A stretch of DNA of 64,000 nt from NCBI RefSeq assembly GCF_036038375.1, contig NZ_CP107935.1:7502001-7566000 (forward strand), read 5' to 3'. The stretch comes from Streptomyces sp. NBC_00414 (GTDB taxonomy: Bacteria; Actinomycetota; Actinomycetes; Streptomycetales; Streptomycetaceae). Under the pieces are notes generated by a model, which was given only the letters and a program-made list of their open reading frames with translations, had not been told where the DNA came from and made no database searches. Shown here piece after piece: positions 33,937 to 41,670 of this stretch. The number at the start of each line of letters is the position of its first letter. The stretch's first letter is position 1. The translations under genes and the position numbers were made by a program.

Positions 33937-35745
33937 CTAGAAGACCGGCGTGCCCTCACGCGTCAGCTTCCAGTCCACCGAAGCGAACTCCTTCGGGTCC
34001 AGCGAACCCTTCGCCGTCACCCACTCCGCGATCCGCGTACGGATCTCCGTCGACTCCGCCCACAGCTCCTTCGCCGACGCCACGTGCGGGAACGCGCCCC
34101 CACCGTTCGCCCGGTAGTTGTTAACCGCGAACACGAACTGCCGCGCGTCGTCCAGCGCCGCCCCGTTGTAGGAGAGGTTCTTGATCCGCGACCCCGCCGC
34201 CTGCGCGATGTCGATGTCGTACGTCAGGCCCGACACGTAGTCGTAGTTGTAGTCCGGCCGGTTGCCCGCGTTCGTCAGCTTCTCCACGTCGACCGCCGCG
34301 CCGGCCGCCGTCCGCACGAAGTACTCCGCCGAGTACTCCAGGTACGCCCGCACCTGCGCACCCGTCAGCAACTTCGCGACCAGCGTGTTGTCGTACACGT
34401 ACAGACTCGACAGATCCCGGATCGTCACATCGCCCGCGGGGATCTCCGACGTCCGCGAGAACGGCGACGCCTGCGACAGCACCGGCAGCGACGCGTACTC
34501 CGTACCCGCCAGCGCCGCCTTGACGACGTCCTCCTGGACCTTGTTGATCAGGTCGATGATCGGCGCGTCCTTGTACCGCGCATCCACCGTCGTCAACGTC
34601 TCCGTCGCCGTCCCCACCACCTGGTTGACGTACGCCACGACCACGTCGTGCTCGTCCTTCAGCAGCTTCGTGATCCTCGGGTCGTCCGCCACCGAGTTCG
34701 AGTTACGGACCGACGCCGCCACCGACTCGACCGTCCACCGGCCCTTGTCGAAGACCAGCTCGAAGTCGAACAGCGACAGCCGCTCCGCGTACGCCAGCGG
34801 CTCCGACAGGACGACCGTCCTCCCGGACTTCGTGTTCGTCACCTTCAGCTCGGGAATCTCCACATGCGCGTGCCCGACCAGAATCGCGTCGATCCCCGGC
34901 ACCTGCTGAGCCACCAGCGCCGCCGAGTTCTCCACGTACGGCAACTGGTCACCGTACGACGACGTACCGGAGGACCCACTGTGCGCGGACACGACGACCA
35001 CGTCGGCGCCCATCGACCGCAGCTTCGGCACCCACTTGGCCGCCTGCTCCTCAAGCCCGGGGAACACCAGCTTGCCCTGCACATACGCCTTGTCCCAGAT
35101 CGCGATACCAGGGTTCGTCAGACCCAGCACCGCGACCTTGACCGGCGGAGCACCCTTCACATGGAACTTCTTCATGAAGTAGGGAGGGAACGCCGGCTTC
35201 AGCGTCTTCGCGTCCAGCGCGTTCGCGCCCAGCAGCGGGAATCGGCACTGCTGCTCGAACTTCCGCAGCGTCTCGATGCCGTAGTTGAACTCGTGATTGC
35301 CGAGCGCCACCGCGTCATAGCCGATCGCGTTCATCGCCTGCGCCATCGGGTGCACAGGACCGCCCTTGGCGGTGATCGGATCGACCTTCGCGTAGTAGTA
35401 CGTCAGCGGCGTGCCCTGGATCGTGTCACCCGCGTCCAGCAGCAGCGTGTTGCCGCGGCCCTTCTCCTTGCGCACCGCGTTCACCAGCGTCGAGATACGC
35501 GACAGACCCTGCGCGTTGCCCGCCGCGTCCTTGTACTCCGCGTCCTTGAAGTAGTCCCAGTTGAAGACGTGACCGTGCAGATCCGTCGTGCCCATCACCG
35601 TCAGCGAGTACCGCTTCGGCTTCGGCTTCCCGCGGCCCGTCGCCACCGCGGCCTCCGCACCCGGCGCCGCCGCCGCACCGGCCAGGGCGACACCGGCCCC
35701 GGTCACAGCGGACTTCTTCAGGAACTTCCGACGGTTCAACGGCAT
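33937..35745 (-). CDS. Tat-exported 5'-nucleotidase / cyclic-nucleotide phosphodiesterase family protein
   Basis: A 602-residue extracellular metallophosphoesterase. The N-terminus is a twin-arginine signal (NRRKFLKKSAVTGAGVALAG, cleaved near AEA). Metal-binding motifs are TTDLHGHVFN, LLDAGDTIQGTP, VALGNHEFNYG, VVSAHSG and VGHAHVEIP. The C-terminal nucleotidase domain includes TGAQVRAYLEYSAEYF and FAVNNYRANGGGAFPHV. It probably scavenges phosphate or nucleosides from nucleotides outside the cell. The ATG has a GGAG-type site. A 14-bp direct repeat lies just upstream. Confidence 0.94.
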   Translation of the reverse strand: MPLNRRKFLKKSAVTGAGVALAGAAAAPGAEAAVATGRGKPKPKRYSLTVMGTTDLHGHVFNWDYFKDAEYKDAAGNAQGLSRISTLVNAVRKEKGRGNTLLLDAGDTIQGTPLTYYYAKVDPITAKGGPVHPMAQAMNAIGYDAVALGNHEFNYGIETLRKFEQQCRFPLLGANALDAKTLKPAFPPYFMKKFHVKGAPPVKVAVLGLTNPGIAIWDKAYVQGKLVFPGLEEQAAKWVPKLRSMGADVVVVSAHSGSSGTSSYGDQLPYVENSAALVAQQVPGIDAILVGHAHVEIPELKVTNTKSGRTVVLSEPLAYAERLSLFDFELVFDKGRWTVESVAASVRNSNSVADDPRITKLLKDEHDVVVAYVNQVVGTATETLTTVDARYKDAPIIDLINKVQEDVVKAALAGTEYASLPVLSQASPFSRTSEIPAGDVTIRDLSSLYVYDNTLVAKLLTGAQVRAYLEYSAEYFVRTAAGAAVDVEKLTNAGNRPDYNYDYVSGLTYDIDIAQAAGSRIKNLSYNGAALDDARQFVFAVNNYRANGGGAFPHVASAKELWAESTEIRTRIAEWVTAKGSLDPKEFASVDWKLTREGTPVF

Positions 35746-35774
35746 GACGGGCTACTCCTCGGAGGGACGATCAA

Positions 35775-35831
35775 CGACGCGCGTAGATGTCGTTGTGCAT
35801 GCTGATAAGGATGTCGACGACGCGCGTAGAT
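35775..35831. promoter_or_regulatory. 14-bp direct repeat upstream of the nucleotidase gene
   Basis: CGACGCGCGTAGAT occurs at 35775-35788 and 35818-35831, 43 bp apart (about four helix turns), in the gap between the nucleotidase gene (start 35745) and the divergent SIMPL gene. This looks like a two-site operator; it is not the PHO box as I know it. No regulator is identified. Confidence 0.55.
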
Positions 35832-35928
35832 TCTGACCCGAGCACGCCACACAACAACACCCCCCGCAGGTTTCGATCTGATGACCGGCAGGGACCACGG
35901 CCGGCCCGCCGGTGACAGAGTGGGACGT

Positions 35929-36645
35929 ATGACCTCAGCCGCCGAACAGCCCGGGTCCGCCACCCCCTACGGCACCCCCGAAGCCCCCCGCATCGCCGTC
36001 CGCGGCGAAGCCCACCTCGAAGTCGACCCCGAGATAGCGCGCATCGGGATCACCGTCAGCGCCCGCGGCACCGACCGAAAAGACGCACTGAACGACCTCA
36101 CCCGCCGCAACACCGCCGTACTCGACCTTGTAAAGACATACGGCGACGCCGTCGAGAAAGTCGAAACCGGCGCCTTCTCCATCACCCCGGAACTCGCCAG
36201 ACACGGCCGCGGCGAACGCGTCCGCGCCTATCACGGCCGCGTCCACATCACCGCAGAACTCACCGACTTCACCGCCCTCGGCGAACTCACCACCCGCCTC
36301 GCCGACCTCGACCTCACTCGCGTCGACGGCCCCTGGTGGGCCCTGCGACCCGACTCACCCGCCCACCGCCGAGCCAGGCAACAAGCGGTACGCGAAGCCG
36401 TCCAACGGGCCCGCGAATACGCCGAAGCCCTCGACGCCACCCTCGCCGCACTCGTCGAACTCGCCGACACCGGAGCCGAGAACGCCCACCCCTACGGCAT
36501 GGAAGCCCCCGCCTTCGCCCTGCGCGGCAAGAGCTTCGACGCCGCCGCCCCCGACCAGCCACCCGCCCTCGACCTCGAACCCGAAAGGCAACACGTGTAC
36601 GCACAGGTCAACGCCCGTTTCACCATGTCACCGCCGGTGCTCTGA
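35929..36645 (+). CDS. SIMPL-domain (DUF541) protein
   Basis: About 238 residues with the SIMPL pattern: IAVRGEAHLEVDPEIARIGITVSARGTDRKDALNDLTRRN, VETGAFSITPEL, YHGRVHITAELTDFTALGELTTRLADLDLTRVDGPWWAL, then an acidic C-terminal part. SIMPL proteins are known as IRAK-interacting-like or periplasmic stress proteins in other organisms; no signal peptide is seen here, so its site is unclear. ATG 35929 (MTSAAEQPG) is used. It stands alone between the nucleotidase and pyruvate kinase genes. Confidence 0.88.
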   Translation: MTSAAEQPGSATPYGTPEAPRIAVRGEAHLEVDPEIARIGITVSARGTDRKDALNDLTRRNTAVLDLVKTYGDAVEKVETGAFSITPELARHGRGERVRAYHGRVHITAELTDFTALGELTTRLADLDLTRVDGPWWALRPDSPAHRRARQQAVREAVQRAREYAEALDATLAALVELADTGAENAHPYGMEAPAFALRGKSFDAAAPDQPPALDLEPERQHVYAQVNARFTMSPPVL

Positions 36646-36799
36646 AATCCCTCCGAAGGTCCTTCGGGAAACTCCCGAAATGCTCATCGGAGCACCCCCG
36701 CGCACAATCCGGCCCTTGTCAATATCCCTTCACGCAAAGGTTGTTGAGTAGTCATGCAGCGCCAATTCCCTACCCACTGGTAAGCCCTAGGCTCACACC

Positions 36800-38236
36800 A
36801 TGCGCCGAGCAAAGATCGTCTGTACATTGGGCCCCGCCTCCGACTCCTACGACCAGATCAAAGCACTGGTCGAAGCCGGAATGGACGTAGCCCGCTTCAA
36901 CCTCAGCCACGGCGGCTACGCCGACCACGAGGAGCGCTACCAGCGCGTACGAAAGGCCTCCGACGAGACCGGCCGCAGCGTCGGAATTCTCGCCGACCTC
37001 CAGGGCCCGAAGATCCGACTCGGCCGCTTCACCGAAGGACCCGTACTCCTCGAACGCGGTGACACCTTCACCATCACCGTGGAAGAGGGCGCGAAAGGCG
37101 ACCGCCAGACGTGCGGGACCACCTACCCCGGTCTCGCCGCCGACGTCACCACCGGCGAACGCATCCTCGTCGACGACGGCAAGGTCTGCCTCGAAGTCAC
37201 CTCCGTCGACGGACCCCGCGTCCACACCACCGTCGTCGAAGGCGGCATGGTCTCCGACAACAAGGGACTCAACCTCCCCGGCGTCGCCGTCTCCGTCCCC
37301 GCCCTCTCCGAGAAGGACGAGAACGACCTCCGCTGGGCGCTGCGCACCGGCTGCGACGTCATCGCGCTCTCCTTCGTCCGCAGCGGACGAGACATCGAGG
37401 ACGTCCACCGGATCATGGACGAGGAGGGCCGCCGCCTCCCGGTGATCGCCAAGGTCGAGAAGCCGCAGGCCGTCGAGAACATCGACGACATCGTCGCCGC
37501 CTTCGACGGCATCATGGTCGCCCGGGGCGACCTCGGCGTCGAAATGCCCCTCGAACAGGTCCCGATCGTCCAGAAGCGCACGATCAAGCTGGCCAAGCGC
37601 AACGCCAAGCCGGTCATCGTCGCCACCCAGATGCTCGACTCGATGATCGAGAACTCCCGCCCCACCAGGGCCGAGGCCTCCGACGTGGCCAACGCCATCA
37701 TCGACGGCACGGACGCCGTGATGCTCTCCGGCGAGACCAGCGTGGGCAAGTACGCCGTGGAGACGGTCGCCACGATGGCCCGTATCGTCGAGGCGGCCGA
37801 GGAGGACATCCTCGCGAAGGGTCTGCCTCCCCTCACCGACCGGAACAAGCCCCGCACGCAGGGCGGAGCGGTGGCCCGGGCCGCCGCCGAGATGGGTGAC
37901 TTCCTCGGTGCGAAGTTCCTGGTCGCCTTCACCCAGTCCGGCGACACGGTCCGGCGCCTGTCCCGCTACCGCTCGCCGATCCCGCTCCTGGCCTTCACCC
38001 CGGACCGGGCGACGCGCTCGCAACTGAATCTCACCTGGGGTGTCGAGACGCTCCTCGGCCCGCACGTCGACTCCACGGACGCGATGGTCGACCAGGTCGA
38101 CGAACTCCTCCTGAAGCACGGCCTCTGCCAGAAGGGCGACATCGTCGTCATCACGGCGGGCTCGCCCCCCGGAGTCTCCGGCTCCACGAACCTGGTCCGA
38201 GTCCACCACATCGGAGAGGACGACAGCCCGAAGTAG
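36800..38236 (+). CDS. pyk: Pyruvate kinase
   Basis: A 478-residue glycolytic enzyme that turns PEP and ADP into pyruvate and ATP. Signature segments are AKIVCTLGPASDSYDQIKALVEAGMDVARFNLSHGG, ADLQGPKIRLG, IDGKVCLEV-type B-domain residues, VIALSFVRSGRDIEDV, VIAKVEKPQAVENIDDIVAAFDGIMVARGDLGVE (catalytic Lys), ATQMLDSMI and AVMLSGETSVGKY. Streptomyces carries two pyk genes and this position fits pyk2. The 154-bp leader holds a tight CCGAAGGTCCTTCGG palindrome at 36653-36667. Confidence 0.97.
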   Translation: MRRAKIVCTLGPASDSYDQIKALVEAGMDVARFNLSHGGYADHEERYQRVRKASDETGRSVGILADLQGPKIRLGRFTEGPVLLERGDTFTITVEEGAKGDRQTCGTTYPGLAADVTTGERILVDDGKVCLEVTSVDGPRVHTTVVEGGMVSDNKGLNLPGVAVSVPALSEKDENDLRWALRTGCDVIALSFVRSGRDIEDVHRIMDEEGRRLPVIAKVEKPQAVENIDDIVAAFDGIMVARGDLGVEMPLEQVPIVQKRTIKLAKRNAKPVIVATQMLDSMIENSRPTRAEASDVANAIIDGTDAVMLSGETSVGKYAVETVATMARIVEAAEEDILAKGLPPLTDRNKPRTQGGAVARAAAEMGDFLGAKFLVAFTQSGDTVRRLSRYRSPIPLLAFTPDRATRSQLNLTWGVETLLGPHVDSTDAMVDQVDELLLKHGLCQKGDIVVITAGSPPGVSGSTNLVRVHHIGEDDSPK

Positions 38237-38246
38237 GGGCGGGGGC

Positions 38247-39008
38247 TCAGTATTTGGGGCCTACGTGGGTGTCCATGAGAACGACGGACGCACGGCGGGC
38301 GACGGAGATGTTGCGCCAGTTCGCCCGCTTCCACTCGACGCCGACTCTGTCGAGGCTTTCCGTGAAGAGCCGAGTGATGTCGCCCGACGAGTTGGTGAAG
38401 AAGTACCGGGGGTATTCGTAGAGCTTGGGTTCGCCTTTGACGAGGCGGGTGGTCCGGTTGGTGATACGGCACCCGTCGGAGTGGATGAGCCCCCGGATGA
38501 ACTCCCACGGATGGACGGCGACAATCTCCTGTTGCCAGGTTTCCAGGGCGATGGGGCGCTCATGCTTCTTGCCCGGGCCGTGCTGAGGGAAGAAACAGGG
38601 CCAGTGCTTACTGGTGGCGGTGACTGCCACACAGCCGTCCTTCTTCACACGGAACACGCTGTTGTCGGGGCGCGCGGAGCGAATTGAGGCTTCGCAGGCG
38701 TCGATGAGGCCCGGCCAGGCGTTGTCGCACACGATGCGGAGGCAGTACACGCCTCTGTGGTGCGCGTTGATGCAGCCGTCGCCCAGATAAAGGCCGAGGA
38801 GATATGCGTACGCTCGCGGATTCTCGGGTGGTCCGGGCGCACCCTGACACCTGGGACACGGTTTGCCGGTGCCCTTGAGCGGCTCGATACGGGTCTGCCA
38901 GGAGCGTAAGGCTGCCCGCGAGACGCCGGTCTCCTTGCTGACGGAGTTCAGGCTGCGGCCCTGACCGAGCAGCGCGATGGCCCGCTCGCGTGTCTTCATG
39001 TCGTACAT
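38247..39008 (-). CDS. HTH plus LAGLIDADG homing-endonuclease-like protein
   Basis: A 253-residue protein. Residues 4-45 are a helix-turn-helix (KTRERAIALLGQGRSLNSVSKETGVSRAALRSWQTRI). A CPRC pair follows at ~51-54. Two LAGLIDADG-type helices then appear, LLGLYLGDGC (~70-79) and FIRGLIHSDGC (~170-180), each ending in the acidic residue that binds metal at the active site. It is free-standing, not within an intron or intein. It ends 10 bp from pyk (convergent) and starts about 105 bp downstream of the atypical tRNA on the same strand. Codon use includes more T/A endings than its neighbours, which suggests transfer. ATG 39008 is used; ATG 38999 is possible. Confidence 0.85.
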   Translation of the reverse strand: MYDMKTRERAIALLGQGRSLNSVSKETGVSRAALRSWQTRIEPLKGTGKPCPRCQGAPGPPENPRAYAYLLGLYLGDGCINAHHRGVYCLRIVCDNAWPGLIDACEASIRSARPDNSVFRVKKDGCVAVTATSKHWPCFFPQHGPGKKHERPIALETWQQEIVAVHPWEFIRGLIHSDGCRITNRTTRLVKGEPKLYEYPRYFFTNSSGDITRLFTESLDRVGVEWKRANWRNISVARRASVVLMDTHVGPKY

Positions 39009-39114
39009 GTGGCCACCCTGTGAGCGGCGTCCGAACGGCACGCGGCAAAAAGCGGATGTTCACGAGAACGGGAACATCCGCTTTCTATTGGTGACCTTGG
39101 AAACCAAGGAAAAG

Positions 39115-39189
39115 TGCCCCGAGTCGGACTCGAACCGACACTGTATGGGTTTTGAATCCATTGCCTGCTGCCAATTGGGCTACCGGGGC
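39115..39189 (-). tRNA. tRNA with CAA anticodon (Leu by anticodon, but class I shape)
   Basis: The 75-nt cloverleaf is clear on the minus strand. Acceptor stem GCCCCGG pairs with TCGGGGC, discriminator A, no encoded CCA. The T arm is GTCGG-TTCGAGT-CCGAC. The anticodon arm ATGGA-TTCAAAA-CCCAT has anticodon CAA and one A-C mismatch at the base of the loop. The variable loop is only 5 nt (ACAGT), whereas leucine tRNAs have a long extra arm. The gene is real as a fold, but the amino acid is uncertain. Confidence 0.8.
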
Positions 39190-39292
39190 CCGGTGAATCG
39201 AAGGTTTACCTCGACCCGCCGCCAGACCACCATACCGCAGCTAGGTACGCTCTTGGGAGCAGTACTTGCCTGCCCTGGAACAAGGAGCAACC

Positions 39293-39961
39293 GTGACCGC
39301 CCCCGAGTCGCCCCAGCCCGTAGACGCGCCCGACGACGACAAGTCGCACGTGCCTCCGCTGACGACCCGCGTCGTCATCGCCGAGGACGAGGCGCTGATC
39401 CGTCTCGACCTCAAGGAGATGCTCGAAGAAGAGGGGTACTCGGTCGTGGGCGAGGCCGGTGACGGTGAGGAAGCCGTCGAGCTCGCCCGGGAGCACCGCC
39501 CCGACCTGGTGATCCTCGATGTGAAGATGCCGAAGATGGACGGCATCTCCGCCGCGGAGAAGATCGCGGAGGAGTCCATCGCGCCGGTCCTGATGCTGAC
39601 CGCGTTCTCGCAGCGCGACCTCGTCGAGCGGGCACGGGACGCCGGTGCGATGGCGTACCTGGTGAAGCCGTTCAGCAAGAGTGACGTGGTTCCGGCCATC
39701 GAGATGGCTGTCTCACGGTTCACGGAGCTGAAGGCGCTGGAGAAGGAGATCGAGGATCTCACCCAGCGGCTGGAGACGCGCAAGCTGGTGGACCGCGCGA
39801 AGTCGGTCCTGCAGACGGAGTACGGCCTGACCGAGCCGGCGGCGTTCCGGTGGATCCAGAAGACGTCGATGGACCGTCGTATGTCGATGCAGCAGGTCGC
39901 CGAGGCGGTCATCCTCGACGCCGACGAGAAGAAGGCCGACAAGAAGGCATCCAAGGGCTGA
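39293..39961 (+). CDS. pdtaR: Response regulator with ANTAR RNA-binding output, PdtaR-like
   Basis: A 222-residue two-domain regulator. The receiver domain (VVIAEDEALIRLDLKEMLEEEGY, phosphoacceptor in LVILDVKMPKMDG, Lys in YLVKPFSKSD) is followed by a coiled-coil linker (LKALEKEIEDLTQRLETRKLVDRAKSVLQ) and an ANTAR domain (YGLTEPAAFRWIQKTSMDRRMSMQQVAEAVI). ANTAR proteins bind paired RNA hairpins and prevent termination. It resembles mycobacterial Rv1626/PdtaR, whose sensor is PdtaS; no kinase gene is beside it here. GTG 39293 follows AAGGAG. The gene runs into a strong shared terminator. Confidence 0.95.
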   Translation: MTAPESPQPVDAPDDDKSHVPPLTTRVVIAEDEALIRLDLKEMLEEEGYSVVGEAGDGEEAVELAREHRPDLVILDVKMPKMDGISAAEKIAEESIAPVLMLTAFSQRDLVERARDAGAMAYLVKPFSKSDVVPAIEMAVSRFTELKALEKEIEDLTQRLETRKLVDRAKSVLQTEYGLTEPAAFRWIQKTSMDRRMSMQQVAEAVILDADEKKADKKASKG

Positions 39962-39974
39962 GCCGCCCTTCCCG

Positions 39975-40027
39975 CGTACGGCTGAGGCCCGCACCCCTGA
40001 CTTCGGGGTGCGGGCCTCAGCCGTACG
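39975..40027. terminator. 23-bp hairpin between convergent pdtaR and livF
   Basis: Arms 39975-39997 and 40005-40027 are exact reverse complements, with a TGACTTC loop. The stem starts 14 bp after the pdtaR stop and ends 13 bp before the livF stop, so it serves both transcripts. There is no U-run, as usual for Streptomyces. Confidence 0.9.
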
Positions 40028-40040
40028 GCAGGCAAGAACC

Positions 40041-40757
40041 TCAGTCCTCGCCGAGGTACGCCTTGCGGACGGATTCGTCGGTGAGGAGATCGCGGCCCGT
40101 GCCGGAGAGCACGATGGAGCCGACCTCCATGACGTGTCCGTGGTCGGCGAGGGAGAGCGCCGCCTGGGCGTTCTGCTCGACGAGGAGGATCGTCGTGCCC
40201 TGGGACTTGAGTTCCTTGATGGTGGCCATGATCTTCTGCATCATGATCGGCGAGAGGCCCATGGAGGGCTCGTCGAGCATGAGCAGTTTCGGCTGGGACA
40301 TCAGGGCGCGGCCCATGGCGAGCATCTGCTGCTCGCCGCCGGAGAGGGTGCCGGCGGCCTGCTTGCGGCGTTCTCCGAGGATGGCGAAGAGGTCGTACGC
40401 GCGCTGGATGTCCTTCTCGATGCCTGCCTTGTCGTTGCGCAGGAAGGCACCGAGGCGGAGGTTGTCCTCGATCGTCATGCGGGGGAAGATGTGCCGCCCC
40501 TCGGGCGAGTGCGCGAGCCCGAGGGAGACGATCTGGTGGGCGGGGATCTTCTTGAGCGACTTGCCCTGGAACTTGATCTGGCCGCCGACCGGCTTGAGGA
40601 GGCCGGAGAGCGTGCGCAGGGTGGTGGTCTTGCCGGCGCCGTTGGTGCCGATGAGGGTGACGACCTGGCCGGCGTCGACCTTGAAGGAGATGCCCTTGAC
40701 GGCTTCGATCTTGCCGTAGGCGACCCGGAGGTCTTCGACTTCGAGGAGTGCGGTCAT
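40041..40757 (-). CDS. livF: Branched-chain amino-acid ABC transporter ATPase, LivF
   Basis: A 238-residue ATPase: Walker A GTNGAGKTTTLRTLSG (~37), signature LSGGEQQMLAMGRAL, Walker B LLMLDEPSMGLSP and H-loop region ILLVEQNAQAALSLADHGHV. It pairs with LivG to drive uptake of Leu/Ile/Val or related amides. It is the last gene of livJHMGF; its ATG overlaps the livG stop by 4 bp. The gene ends at the strong shared hairpin. Confidence 0.95.
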   Translation of the reverse strand: MTALLEVEDLRVAYGKIEAVKGISFKVDAGQVVTLIGTNGAGKTTTLRTLSGLLKPVGGQIKFQGKSLKKIPAHQIVSLGLAHSPEGRHIFPRMTIEDNLRLGAFLRNDKAGIEKDIQRAYDLFAILGERRKQAAGTLSGGEQQMLAMGRALMSQPKLLMLDEPSMGLSPIMMQKIMATIKELKSQGTTILLVEQNAQAALSLADHGHVMEVGSIVLSGTGRDLLTDESVRKAYLGED

Positions 40758-41665
40758 CGGTCGGTCTCCTTGCGGGGCGCGGCGTCCGTTGTGGCGTCGG
40801 CCTGTGCTTCGGCGGCTTCGACCTCTGCGATTTCCTCGCTGCCGGGTGCGTCTTCGTAGGGTTCGCCGAGGTAGGCGGCGACGACGCGTTCGTCTCCCTG
40901 GACGGTGGCGCTGTCGCCCTCGACGAGTTTTTCGCCCTGGACGAGGACGGCGACGCGGTCGCAGAGGTTGAAGATGAAGCGCATGTCGTGCTCGATGACG
41001 AGTACGGCGATGCCCATGTCGCGGATCGCGAAGACGAGTTCTTCGGTGGCGCGGGTTTCCTGCGGGTTCATGCCGGCGGTGGGCTCGTCGAGGAGCAGGA
41101 GGCCGGGTTCGCTGGCGAGGGCGCGGGCGATTTCGAGCTTGCGCTGTTCGCCGTAGGGGAGGTTCCTGGCGAGGTGGTCGCGTTTGGCGGCCAGGCCGAT
41201 GAACTCAAGGAGTTCCATGGCGCGTTCCTCGGAGGCCTTTTCGGCTTTCTTGAAGCCGGGGCCGCGCAGGAGTGCGGACCAGAGGCCTTCCTTGGTTCGG
41301 GTGTGGCGGCCGACGAGCACGTTCTCCAGGACGGTCATGTTGGAGAACAGCCGGATGTTCTGGAAGGTGCGGGCGACGCCGGCGGCGGTGACCTTGAAGG
41401 ACTGGGAGGGGAGGACCTTGCCCTTGTAGCGGACCTCGCCCTCGGTGGGGATGTAGAGGCCGGTGAGGCAGTTGAAGAAAGTCGTCTTCCCGGCGCCGTT
41501 GGGGCCGATGAGTCCGACGATCTCTCCGCTGTTGACGGTGAGGTCGACGTTGCGGACGGCGGTGAGTCCGCCGAAGCGCATGGTGACGCCTCGTGCGTCG
41601 AGGACGGTCTCGCCGGGGGCGTTGGCGCCCGGGGCGGTGTCCTTGGTGGTGGTGTCGGTTGTCAT
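40754..41665 (-). CDS. livG: Branched-chain amino-acid ABC transporter ATPase, LivG
   Basis: A 303-residue ATPase with Walker A GPNGAGKTTFFNCLTG, signature LPYGEQRKLEIARALAS, Walker B LLLLDEPTAGMNPQET and VLVIEHDMRFIFNLCDRVAVL. It is longer than typical LivG (~255) because of an acidic, Ala/Glu-rich C-terminal tail (EDAPGSEEIAEVEAAEAQADAT-like) and a short N-terminal extension. It starts 5 bp after the livM stop. Confidence 0.95.
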   Translation of the reverse strand: MTTDTTTKDTAPGANAPGETVLDARGVTMRFGGLTAVRNVDLTVNSGEIVGLIGPNGAGKTTFFNCLTGLYIPTEGEVRYKGKVLPSQSFKVTAAGVARTFQNIRLFSNMTVLENVLVGRHTRTKEGLWSALLRGPGFKKAEKASEERAMELLEFIGLAAKRDHLARNLPYGEQRKLEIARALASEPGLLLLDEPTAGMNPQETRATEELVFAIRDMGIAVLVIEHDMRFIFNLCDRVAVLVQGEKLVEGDSATVQGDERVVAAYLGEPYEDAPGSEEIAEVEAAEAQADATTDAAPRKETDR

Positions 41666-41670
41666 CGTGG

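Noticed and set aside
39115..39189. Reading the tRNA as tRNA-Gln (TTG/CTG)
   Set aside because: The seven-base loop TTCAAAA centres on CAA; shifting the loop breaks the anticodon stem.
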